A DNA stretch of 6,047 bases, taken from NCBI GenBank assembly GCA_017394605.1, contig JAFPXU010000156.1, positions 1 to 6,047 of the forward strand, in the 5' to 3' direction. The position numbers were made by a program, and so were the translations under genes. Position 1 is the stretch's first letter. Every line of letters begins with the position of its first letter. The DNA is from Clostridia bacterium (GTDB taxonomy: Bacteria; Bacillota_A; Clostridia; Christensenellales; CAG-138). Shown piece by piece: positions 1-4,705 of this stretch. Below the pieces are notes generated by a model, which saw nothing but the letters and a program-made list of their open reading frames with translations, had not been told where the DNA came from and made no database searches.

Positions 1-660
1 AAAGCCGCTGCCGATGCCGTTTCCAAAACTGTTGGCAGAGGCGGTGACCGTGCTGTCGGTTATCTCGATATTGGTCCCGGAGCCGCCTTTACCCCCGCCG
101 ATTCCTGCGGCATTAGAGCCTGCGGTGGCGGTTACCGCAGCGCCGGTGATGGTGATATCCGACACGCTCTCGCCATCCCCGCCGCCGATGCCGGCGCCGT
201 GATCTCCGCCTTGCGCCGTGAGGGAGCCGCCGCCGTCCTCATCCTGAATGGTCAGGGTGCCTCCGTTGCCCTTCTGAAGACCGGCGCACGAAGACCCGCT
301 TATCAGCGTATTATCCCCGTCCAGTTCGATCGTCACATCCCCCTGTCCGGAAGCCGCGGCAGCAGCCGCATTACTACTGTCATGCACATCAATCGTCAGC
401 CCGCTGAAGGTGACCTTCGCCTCGGATCCCGCCGCCGCTTCTATGGTGACCGTGTTGGATGTGCTGTTCCCCTTGATCACGGTCGGAGAAGTCTCGGCAT
501 AGCCGGTGACCCCGTTGACCTGCGTGACGGTCTGCCCGTTCTCATTCGCACTGACCGTGACACTTCCGTTTTCGATGTTGTATTCCTCCGCAAAAGCGGA
601 GAGCGGCGACAGACACAGCAGGGCCGCGATCAGCAGAGCTATAAAACGTTTCCCGTTCAT
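1..660 (-). CDS. Secreted glycine-rich repeat surface protein, N-terminal part (runs off left edge)
   Basis: An open frame of 220 codons starts at ATG 660 and reaches the window edge without a stop. Residues 1-24 form a signal peptide: basic MNGKR, a hydrophobic core, then SAFA before EEYN. The mature part is rich in G, T, S, D and V with short alternating beta-strand patterns such as GDVTIELDG and GTLTIQD. From about residue 157 a unit of about 29 residues recurs: GIGGG at 157-161, GIGGG at 186-190 and GIGSG at 215-219, each of the first two followed by an ITI/IEI strand and an AVTA/TVTA strand. This looks like a right-handed beta-helix wall or exported protein, often annotated in Clostridia as carbohydrate-binding domain-containing; ligand binding is not shown here. 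A second ATG at 666 is less likely because AGGAGG-like sequence (667-671) abuts it, whereas ATG 660 has normal spacing. Any anchor or catalytic domain lies beyond the window. Confidence 0.85.
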   Translation of the reverse strand, partial: MNGKRFIALLIAALLCLSPLSAFAEEYNIENGSVTVSANENGQTVTQVNGVTGYAETSPTVIKGNSTSNTVTIEAAAGSEAKVTFSGLTIDVHDSSNAAAAAASGQGDVTIELDGDNTLISGSSCAGLQKGNGGTLTIQDEDGGGSLTAQGGDHGAGIGGGDGESVSDITITGAAVTATAGSNAAGIGGGKGGSGTNIEITDSTVTASANSFGNGIGSGF

Positions 661-666
661 ATTCAT

Positions 667-672
667 CCTCCC
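667..672 (-). promoter_or_regulatory. Ribosome binding site deciding the surface-protein start
   Basis: On the minus strand GGGGAGG directly precedes ATGAATATG. The first ATG (666) touches the Shine-Dalgarno sequence, while the second (660) lies about 6 nt away at normal spacing, so 660 is preferred. Confidence 0.7.
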
Positions 673-696
673 CGGTTTGATGAATCAATTAAGTGC

Positions 697-718
697 ATGC
701 CGGCCGGCATCGGCCGGC
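697..718. repeat. Overlapping palindromes and 10-bp-spaced direct repeat in the surface-gene leader
   Basis: Positions 697-710 are a perfect 14-bp palindrome (ATGCCGGCCGGCAT). An alternative hairpin pairs GCCGGC at 703-708 with GCCGGC at 713-718 over a 4-nt loop. The 8-mer CGGCCGGC is repeated at 701-708 and 711-718, exactly 10 bp apart. The block lies between the likely -10 and the ribosome binding site, so it could be a protein-binding site or a leader hairpin. There is no T-tract, so it is not a simple terminator. Confidence 0.5.
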
Positions 719-736
719 GCCTTCATTTTTTACCTG

Positions 737-770
737 ATTATATATTATATCAAAAATCAAGGCCCTGCAA
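737..770 (-). promoter_or_regulatory. Probable promoter of the surface-protein gene
   Basis: The minus strand carries two overlapping perfect TATAAT hexamers (744-749 and 737-742) in an A/T-rich patch, about 80 nt upstream of the start codon. The best -35 candidate is TTGCAG at 765-770, but it gives only a 15-nt spacer to the upstream TATAAT. The -10 is convincing and the -35 is weak. The site lies between the gene and the insertion sequence, so a core promoter appears to survive the insertion. Confidence 0.4.
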
Positions 771-832
771 CACGGGAGAATTTCCGGCGGAGATCCTCCG
801 GCCATTCCGCCCTTCCAAGCTATTGCAACCTT

Positions 833-835
833 TTC
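833..835. repeat. Target-site duplication TTC, left copy
   Basis: TTC immediately outside the left terminal inverted repeat matches TTC at 2478-2480 immediately outside the right one, in direct orientation. A 3-bp duplication is usual for the IS3 family. A 3-bp match alone would arise by chance about once in 64, so the support comes from its exact position. Confidence 0.6.
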
Positions 836-860
836 GGGGGTGCGGACAGAATCCTGGACC
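836..860. repeat. Terminal inverted repeat downstream of the transposase (IRR)
   Basis: Positions 836-860 begin GGGGGTGCGGACAG and match the reverse complement of 2453-2477 at all 25 positions. Identity stops at position 861 (G here, A in the partner). This end lies 23 bp beyond the transposase stop codon. Confidence 0.93.
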
Positions 861-883
861 GGGACTTGTCTCACCCGGGTCTG

Positions 884-2431
884 TCATGGTGCTAGGCCAA
901 GCTTTCGCCTATAATCCAGAGGACTTAATCCTCCAAGCGACATTTTGATTCTTTTCTCAGCATACCAGTGAATGTACTGGTCTACCGTCTCAATAAAGTC
1001 ATGGATGCTGGTTCCCTTCCAGGAATGGCCGTAGAACATCTCATTCTTCAATCGTCCGAAAAAGCCTTCACAAGCAGAGTTGTCAGGAGAACAGCCCTTC
1101 TTAGACATCGATCTGGTTAATCCGGCTTTCTCCATGCGTTCAATCCATCCTGGCCAGCGGTAGTGACATCCACGATCTGAATGGACTAATGGCTTCTCAT
1201 CCTCGGAAAGTGTTGAGATAGCATCGTCAAGCATTGTGTTGACTAACACAGCATCCGGGGAAGTTCCAATCGTCCAGCTGACAGGCATACCGTCAAAGCA
1301 GTCAATAAGAGGTGAAAGGTATACCTTTCCGGCCGGGATGCTGAACTCAGTGATGTCTGTGAGCCACTTCTCATTCGGCTTCCCTGCATGGAAGTCCCGG
1401 TTGATCACATTCTCCGCTTCAGGAGATATCTCCCCTTTGTAGGAACTGTATCCTCTGCGACGCTTGTGGTAAACTTTCATGTCCTCTTCACGCATGATCC
1501 GGCGAACGACTTTTTCGGATACAATGCGTCCATTTGATCGCAAAACAGCGTGAAGGCGCCGGTAACCATATCTTTCCTTGGCTTCGGCGAATAATCCTCG
1601 TAACTCCTCTCGCAGTTCCCTGTATTTGTCAGGAGCATTTATAGCAGCTTCCTGGTAACAGTAACTACTCTTGGCCATGCAGAAGAGTGCAAGGAGGTCT
1701 TTTAGCGGATACCTGTTACGTAGGGCATCAATCACCATGGCCTTTTCGCGATTGCTTATCTTCTTGAGATTGATGCCCCGAGCTTTTTTTAGCAGTCTTG
1801 CTGCTTCCTTCAATGCGTCATTTTCAAGCTGCAGTCTGTAATGCTCTCTCCTGAGAGCTTTTACTTCAGCCTCCAGCGCCTGCTTCTCTTTCTGGAGTTG
1901 AACGATATCCAGAGCATCCTGTGGCGAAGGATCCGGCATTCGCTTTTTCCTGACTTTCCCGAGATACTTTTCGCGCCATTGTATGATTGCTGCTTCGGAC
2001 ACCCCATATGTTTCCGCTATTGCTTTAAGGGTAGTTCCTTTACAGGATTCCAGCACGGCTTGCTCTCGTTGTTCTTCACTACATCTTACCGATGTCTTTC
2101 GCTTTTTGCAATCTTTTCCGGTTTCTCTTGGATTCTCTTCCACCCATTGTGAAAGCAGGGATCGACTTGGATATCCCAGAGCCTTTACTGTCTGCTGGCC
2201 ATTCTGTCCGTGCATGTAGTAATACTCTATCGCTGTCTGCTTCTCGCTATCTGTATACTTGCTGTAGCGCACCCGATGTTCGTGAAGGCCGTGATCTCTT
2301 TCGTACTCTTTAACCCAACGGTAAATGTTCGATTCATCTGGATAACCCAGCCGACGAACCGTTGCTTTTGCATTCCTTCCCATTTCGTAGTAGGTTTTAA
2401 CTGCTAAAAGACGTTCTTCCAGGGAATACAT
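884..2431 (-). CDS. IS3-family DDE transposase, single-frame OrfAB form
   Basis: This 515-residue enzyme cuts and rejoins the ends of its own element. The N-terminus has three helix-turn-helix units with related cores: GYPDESNIYRWVKEY (29-43), GYPSRSLLSQWVEEN (86-100) and YGVSEAAIIQWREKY (142-156). A leucine-rich coiled coil follows (about 177-216), then an HTH_21-type segment with YGYRRLHAVL (288-297). The RNase H-like core carries D359 in WLTDITEF, D419 in HSDRG and E455 in CEGFFGRLKNE, a D-35-E spacing diagnostic of IS3. Family members usually encode OrfA and OrfB in two frames joined by a -1 frameshift and total about 380 residues; here both parts are one frame and the N-terminus is longer. 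The start at 2431 has AGGAGG (2438-2443) six nt upstream. No clear promoter lies between the element end and the start. Confidence 0.95.
   Translation of the reverse strand: MYSLEERLLAVKTYYEMGRNAKATVRRLGYPDESNIYRWVKEYERDHGLHEHRVRYSKYTDSEKQTAIEYYYMHGQNGQQTVKALGYPSRSLLSQWVEENPRETGKDCKKRKTSVRCSEEQREQAVLESCKGTTLKAIAETYGVSEAAIIQWREKYLGKVRKKRMPDPSPQDALDIVQLQKEKQALEAEVKALRREHYRLQLENDALKEAARLLKKARGINLKKISNREKAMVIDALRNRYPLKDLLALFCMAKSSYCYQEAAINAPDKYRELREELRGLFAEAKERYGYRRLHAVLRSNGRIVSEKVVRRIMREEDMKVYHKRRRGYSSYKGEISPEAENVINRDFHAGKPNEKWLTDITEFSIPAGKVYLSPLIDCFDGMPVSWTIGTSPDAVLVNTMLDDAISTLSEDEKPLVHSDRGCHYRWPGWIERMEKAGLTRSMSKKGCSPDNSACEGFFGRLKNEMFYGHSWKGTSIHDFIETVDQYIHWYAEKRIKMSLGGLSPLDYRRKLGLAP
1784..1790 (-). 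other. A7 run at the OrfA/OrfB junction of the transposase gene
   Basis: On the coding strand seven A residues read CTA AAA AAA GCT, at residues 213-216, at the end of the coiled coil. Canonical IS3 elements place their slippery frameshift sequence here. In this element the zero frame continues into the catalytic domain, and a slip into either other frame meets a stop within about 20 codons. Slippage would therefore release an OrfA-like DNA-binding protein. The run is seen directly; its use is inferred. Confidence 0.5.
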
Positions 2432-2437
2432 GGTAAT

Positions 2438-2443
2438 CCTCCT
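2438..2443 (-). promoter_or_regulatory. Ribosome binding site of the transposase
   Basis: A perfect AGGAGG lies on the minus strand 6 nt before ATG 2431, fixing the start. It falls only 9 bp inside the end of the terminal inverted repeat. Confidence 0.85.
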
Positions 2444-2452
2444 GTTCTATCT

Positions 2453-2477
2453 GGTCCAGGATTCTGTCCGCACCCCC
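2453..2477. repeat. Terminal inverted repeat upstream of the transposase (IRL)
   Basis: Reading 2453-2477 on the minus strand gives GGGGGTGCGGACAG and onward, matching 836-860 at all 25 bases. It lies 21 bp upstream of the transposase start codon. Confidence 0.93.
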
Positions 2478-2480
2478 TTC
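2478..2480. repeat. Target-site duplication TTC, right copy
   Basis: TTC directly abuts the right terminal inverted repeat and matches the left copy at 833-835. Confidence 0.6.
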
Positions 2481-2554
2481 CTTCCTTTCACTTGCATTTA
2501 CTTTGAAAAATGAGATCACCCAAAAAACAGTGTCGCACCTTTCAGCCCCCTCAC

Positions 2555-2583
2555 TTGACGTACAGGATTCTGTACTTTATAAC
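2555..2583 (+). promoter_or_regulatory. Promoter of the toxin-antitoxin operon
   Basis: TTGACG (2555-2560), a 17-nt spacer and TATAAC (2578-2583) form a near-consensus sigma-70/SigA promoter ending 25 nt before the antitoxin ATG. An in-frame ATG at 2510 lies upstream of this promoter, so it cannot be the start used by this transcript. Confidence 0.85.
2560..2575. promoter_or_regulatory. Candidate YefM(-YoeB) operator palindrome
   Basis: GTACAG-GATT-CTGTAC is a perfect 6-bp-arm inverted repeat filling most of the spacer between -35 and -10, so a bound repressor would block RNA polymerase. The E. coli YefM operator is built on TGTACA-type core palindromes, and the TGTAC half-sequence here resembles it. 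Repression by the antitoxin, strengthened by the toxin, is the usual control of this family. Binding is inferred. Confidence 0.7.
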
Positions 2584-2608
2584 AGAAAGCGAAAGGGGTG
2601 AACCGTTT

Positions 2609-2872
2609 ATGCTGGCTGTAAACTATACACAGTTTCGTAACGAGATGAAAAGCCATCTGGATCGCGTAACAGACTGCTATGAAACTCTGGTCGTAACGCG
2701 AAAAGGGAATAAGAATGTCGTGATACTCTCTGAAGACACCTATAACAATCTTCTTGAGAATATTCACGTTATGGGAAATAAGGCAAACTATGACTGGCTC
2801 ATGGAATCAAAAAAGCAGCTTGAGACCGGCAGGGTGAAAGTAAGAGAACTCATTGAGGTTACAGATGAATAA
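2609..2872 (+). CDS. yefM: YefM/Phd-family antitoxin
   Basis: This 87-residue antitoxin should bind and neutralise the RNase encoded just downstream and repress its own promoter. The N-terminal half (about 1-55) has the Phd/YefM fold pattern: MLAVNYTQFRNEMKSHLD, then ETLVVTRKGNKNVVILSEDTY, where the TRKGNKNVVILS segment is a family hallmark. The C-terminal third (NYDWLMESKKQLETGRV) is charged and probably folds on contact with the toxin. The start at 2609 follows AAGGGGTG (2593-2600) and lies downstream of the promoter; length matches the family's usual 80-90 residues. Its last codons overlap the toxin start by 8 nt, implying translational coupling. Base composition is visibly more A/T-rich than the genes from 3387 onward, fitting horizontal acquisition. 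Confidence 0.93.
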   Translation: MLAVNYTQFRNEMKSHLDRVTDCYETLVVTRKGNKNVVILSEDTYNNLLENIHVMGNKANYDWLMESKKQLETGRVKVRELIEVTDE

Positions 2873-3128
2873 GCTTTTCACTGACAACGGATGGGAAGAT
2901 TATCTCTATGGGCAGAAAGAAGACAAAAAGAGCCTTAAGAGGATTCATAGTCTTATCAACGATATCAGCAGAAACGGTAATAGAGGAATCGGAAAACCCG
3001 AGCCTCTTGCGGGAAATCTGGCAGGGTACTGGAGCAGAAGAATAAACGATAAAGACCGTTTGATTTACAAGATCGACGGAAATGACATCTGCATTTTAGC
3101 CTGCCGGTATCATAATGATGAGCATTGA
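2865..3128 (+). CDS. yoeB: YoeB/Txe-family mRNA-interferase toxin
   Basis: This 87-residue protein should cleave mRNA in the ribosomal A site when freed from its antitoxin. It follows E. coli YoeB almost column by column: WEDYLYGQ near residue 10, GKPEPLAGNLAGYWSRRI at 43-60, DRLIYKI at 64-70 and ACRYH at 79-83. The catalytic residues known for YoeB are present as E46, R65 and H83. The usual C-terminal Tyr84 (RYHY in E. coli) is replaced: the protein ends RYHNDEH. Activity may therefore be altered, although the fold and antitoxin pairing look intact. The start at 2865 overlaps the antitoxin stop; an in-frame ATG at 2853 would add four residues but fits the family length and N-terminus less well. 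Confidence 0.92.
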   Translation: MNKLFTDNGWEDYLYGQKEDKKSLKRIHSLINDISRNGNRGIGKPEPLAGNLAGYWSRRINDKDRLIYKIDGNDICILACRYHNDEH

Positions 3129-3295
3129 TTGCAGCAAATCGCCGAACAGCCGATCCGGATCGGCTTGCTGACGTTTATGGAATCCGGTCAGATTCTGCAG
3201 TTTTCGTACCTTTCAAAAACTGCGTTGGAATACCCTCGTGACTCCGGACGGAATCAGTGTACAAAAAAGCATTCAACCTTTCAATGCCATATTTC
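3129..3295. other. Non-coding spacer with an 18-bp perfect palindrome
   Basis: No gene is supported between the toxin stop and the terminator. Positions 3148-3165 (AGCCGATCC/GGATCGGCT) are a perfect 18-bp palindrome about 20 nt after the toxin stop. No T-tract follows, so it is not a standard intrinsic terminator; it might protect the mRNA 3' end or be a protein-binding site. Confidence 0.4.
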
Positions 3296-3327
3296 ATGCT
3301 CCGGCTCCAGTAGCCGGAGCATTTTTA
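3296..3327 (+). terminator. Intrinsic terminator of the toxin-antitoxin operon
   Basis: ATGCTCCGGCT (3296-3306) pairs perfectly with AGCCGGAGCAT (3312-3322) as an 11-bp stem around a 5-nt loop, followed by TTTTT ending at 3326. It lies about 170 nt downstream of the toxin stop with no gene between. Confidence 0.85.
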
Positions 3328-3330
3328 TAT

Positions 3331-3357
3331 ACAAAAAGATCCCCGCCGCAGCAGGGA
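3331..3357 (-). terminator. Intrinsic terminator of the XRE/zinc-ribbon regulator gene
   Basis: On the minus strand TCCCTGC, loop TGCG, GCGGGGA form a 7-bp stem with one G-T wobble (3340-3357), followed by TCTTTTTG (T-run at 3333-3337). It lies about 30 nt after the regulator stop and converges with the plus-strand terminator. Confidence 0.7.
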
Positions 3358-3386
3358 ACGCAAACATTCCTGAACACAAAAAACCG

Positions 3387-3830
3387 TCATTTCCAGTGCT
3401 TCAATTGGGAAAGATACCCGTCGTACAGGACCCGCCTCTCATTTTCCGGCATGTTGTCCGGATCCGGCATGTGCGCGATGAGAAAATCGATCAGAGTGCC
3501 CTTCGATCCGTACGTGAACGCTCCGTCCGCATAGCACCACCTGCAGTAATCCTCGTTGAAACTGCCGTCCGGTTCCCTGCTGATCATGCCGTCCTCGGAA
3601 AGCGGCATCCCGCAGCACTGGCAGACAAGCCGTCTCGGGCATCCGAGAAGCGTATTGATCGACACGTCATAGATTTCGGAAAGCAGCCGGAGCGTATCGG
3701 TATTCGGCTGCGTCTCCCCGTTTTCCCAGCGACTGACAGCCTGCCTGGTCACCATGACGCGTTCCGCGAGCTCCTCCTGCGTCAGTTTCTTTTCTTCCCT
3801 GTATCGTTTCAGTATTTCCCCGACTTCCAT
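3387..3830 (-). CDS. XRE-family regulator with C-terminal zinc ribbon
   Basis: This 147-residue protein combines two parts. Residues 5-60 are a classical Cro/CI-type helix-turn-helix: LTQEELAERVMVTRQAVSRWENGETQPNTD in outline, with the recognition helix around VTRQAVSRWENG. Residues 70-147 match the putative zinc-ribbon family (Zn_ribbon_12 type): CQCCGMPL (C70, C73) and YCRWCYADGAF (C96, C99) supply four likely zinc ligands, with extra cysteines at 64 and 72. It probably binds DNA and responds to metal, redox state or a small ligand; the signal is unknown. The start at 3830 has AGGAG (3840-3844) nine nt upstream, and an upstream promoter gives it an independent transcript. It follows the flavoprotein and MATE genes on the same strand, so it may regulate them or itself. 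Confidence 0.88.
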   Translation of the reverse strand: MEVGEILKRYREEKKLTQEELAERVMVTRQAVSRWENGETQPNTDTLRLLSEIYDVSINTLLGCPRRLVCQCCGMPLSEDGMISREPDGSFNEDYCRWCYADGAFTYGSKGTLIDFLIAHMPDPDNMPENERRVLYDGYLSQLKHWK

Positions 3831-3865
3831 GAAACGGATCTCCTCTCTTTTACTGGTCTGACTTC

Positions 3866-3894
3866 ATTATCGCCCGTCCGGGGTGTCTAAGCAA
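3866..3894 (-). promoter_or_regulatory. Probable promoter of the XRE/zinc-ribbon gene
   Basis: The minus strand reads TTGCTT (3889-3894), a 17-nt spacer and GATAAT (3866-3871), ending about 35 nt before the start codon. Spacing is ideal and each hexamer is close to consensus, so the regulator can be expressed apart from the upstream flavoprotein gene. Confidence 0.6.
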
Positions 3895-3968
3895 GCAACC
3901 CGCTGTTGCTTTACGGTCTTTCCTTCCGGGAAGACGGGGATCCGTCCGCGCAGGCAAGCCCTGCCCGT

Positions 3969-4595
3969 TTATTTCCCGTCCGGAAAACTCGTGAATACCT
4001 CGTGCTCCTCTTTCGGATACCCGTATTTCTCCTTCGCGTCGGCAAACGCCCGGATCATGAACGCCATGTTGCGCGCGAGATTGCGCATCGTCTGAAGCCC
4101 TTCGAGATCCTTTTTCACGTCCTCCGCCGTAAACCCGTGCACCATGTTCCAGTAGGTGCTCGAGGCGACCGGCATGCCGGAGATCGTAAAGTACTTGTTC
4201 AGCACGTCGAACGACGCCGTGTTGCCGCCCCGCCTGCAGGAGACGACCGCCGCGCCGACCTTCATGTGTTTTTTGAAGCGCGTGCTGTAGAAGAGCCGGT
4301 CCAGAAACGCGATCAGGTTCCCGTTCGGACTGCCGTAATAGACGGGACTGCCCACGACGAGCCCGTCCGCCGATTCGAATTTCCCCGCCGTTTCGTTGAC
4401 GATGTCGTCAAACACGCATTTCCCCGTTTGAAAGCAGGACCTGCAGGCGATGCACCCGCGGACCGCCTTCTTCCCGACCGAAACGATCTCCGTTTCGATC
4501 CCTTCCTCCGTAAAGACGGACACCATCTCGGAAAGCGCCTCCGCCGTGCAGCCGTGTTCATGGGGGCTTCCGTTGATCAGAAGTACCTTTGCCAT
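3969..4595 (-). CDS. Iron-sulfur flavoprotein / NADPH-dependent FMN reductase family protein
   Basis: This 208-residue protein has a flavodoxin-like fold. The N-terminus KVLLINGSPHEHGCTAEAL (3-21) is the usual beta-strand plus FMN-phosphate loop, and VGSPVYYGSPNGNLIAFLDR (81-100) is the second flavin-contacting loop and helix. Between them C48, C51, C54 and C60 form a CX2CX2CX5C motif, matching the compact cluster motif of Isf-type flavoproteins, which move electrons between a 4Fe-4S cluster and FMN in anaerobes. It is likely a cytoplasmic electron carrier or reductase acting on quinones, oxygen species or other small molecules; the substrate cannot be told. The start at 4595 has GGGAGG (4604-4609) eight nt upstream. 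It lies 110 nt after the MATE gene on the same strand without a convincing terminator between, so co-transcription is plausible. Confidence 0.88.
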   Translation of the reverse strand: MAKVLLINGSPHEHGCTAEALSEMVSVFTEEGIETEIVSVGKKAVRGCIACRSCFQTGKCVFDDIVNETAGKFESADGLVVGSPVYYGSPNGNLIAFLDRLFYSTRFKKHMKVGAAVVSCRRGGNTASFDVLNKYFTISGMPVASSTYWNMVHGFTAEDVKKDLEGLQTMRNLARNMAFMIRAFADAKEKYGYPKEEHEVFTSFPDGK

Positions 4596-4615
4596 ATCAA
4601 TTTCCTCCCTGTCGT

Positions 4616-4644
4616 AATCTGGTTGCGCCGTTTCCCGGCGTCAA
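4616..4644 (-). promoter_or_regulatory. Weak candidate promoter of the flavoprotein gene
   Basis: TTGACG (4639-4644) on the minus strand is a good -35, but at 17 nt spacing the -10 would be CAGATT (4616-4621), matching only three of six consensus bases. A small CGCCG/CGGCG hairpin (4626-4640) sits in the spacer. Transcription from the MATE promoter is an equally good explanation. Confidence 0.25.
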
Positions 4645-4705
4645 TTGAAATCATGGATCATATGACGGATAACCGCCGTAAAGGCGGACATAAAGCGTGT
4701 TAAGG

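Larger units (their letters stand above)
836..2477 (-). mobile_element. Complete IS3-family insertion sequence, 1642 bp
   Basis: The element is bounded by 25-bp perfect inverted repeats (836-860 and 2453-2477) and flanked by TTC on both sides. It holds one gene, a DDE transposase transcribed on the minus strand that fills almost the whole interior. All ends and catalytic residues are intact, so it is predicted to be functional. IS3-family ends usually read TG...CA; here the identical repeats continue five further G/C pairs outward, and the TTC duplication supports the longer ends. The site is intergenic, between the promoter of the minus-strand surface-protein gene and the plus-strand toxin-antitoxin operon, so no coding sequence is visibly broken. 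Confidence 0.9.

Noticed and set aside
199..948. Plus-strand open frame of 249 codons across the surface-protein gene, its promoter and the insertion-sequence end.
   Set aside because: It crosses the IS boundary, lacks domain features, and is antisense to a frame with a clear signal peptide and repeats.
1784..1790. A frameshift mutation breaking the transposase at the A7 run.
   Set aside because: The zero frame continues unbroken through the run into an intact DDE domain, so the gene is not a pseudogene.
2510..2608. A 33-codon N-terminal extension of the antitoxin from ATG 2510.
   Set aside because: It lies upstream of and across the strong promoter and operator at 2555-2583, has no ribosome binding site, and the extra residues do not resemble the family; the start at 2609 gives normal length.
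3129..3890. Long plus-strand open frame (about 253 codons).
   Set aside because: It covers two terminators and runs antisense to the well-supported XRE/zinc-ribbon gene; its composition looks like a reverse-strand shadow of GC-rich coding DNA.
4673..4687. CCGCC/GGCGG hairpin between the MATE and flavoprotein genes as a terminator.
   Set aside because: Only a 5-bp stem followed by TTATCC on the minus strand, so no real T-tract; probably does not stop transcription.
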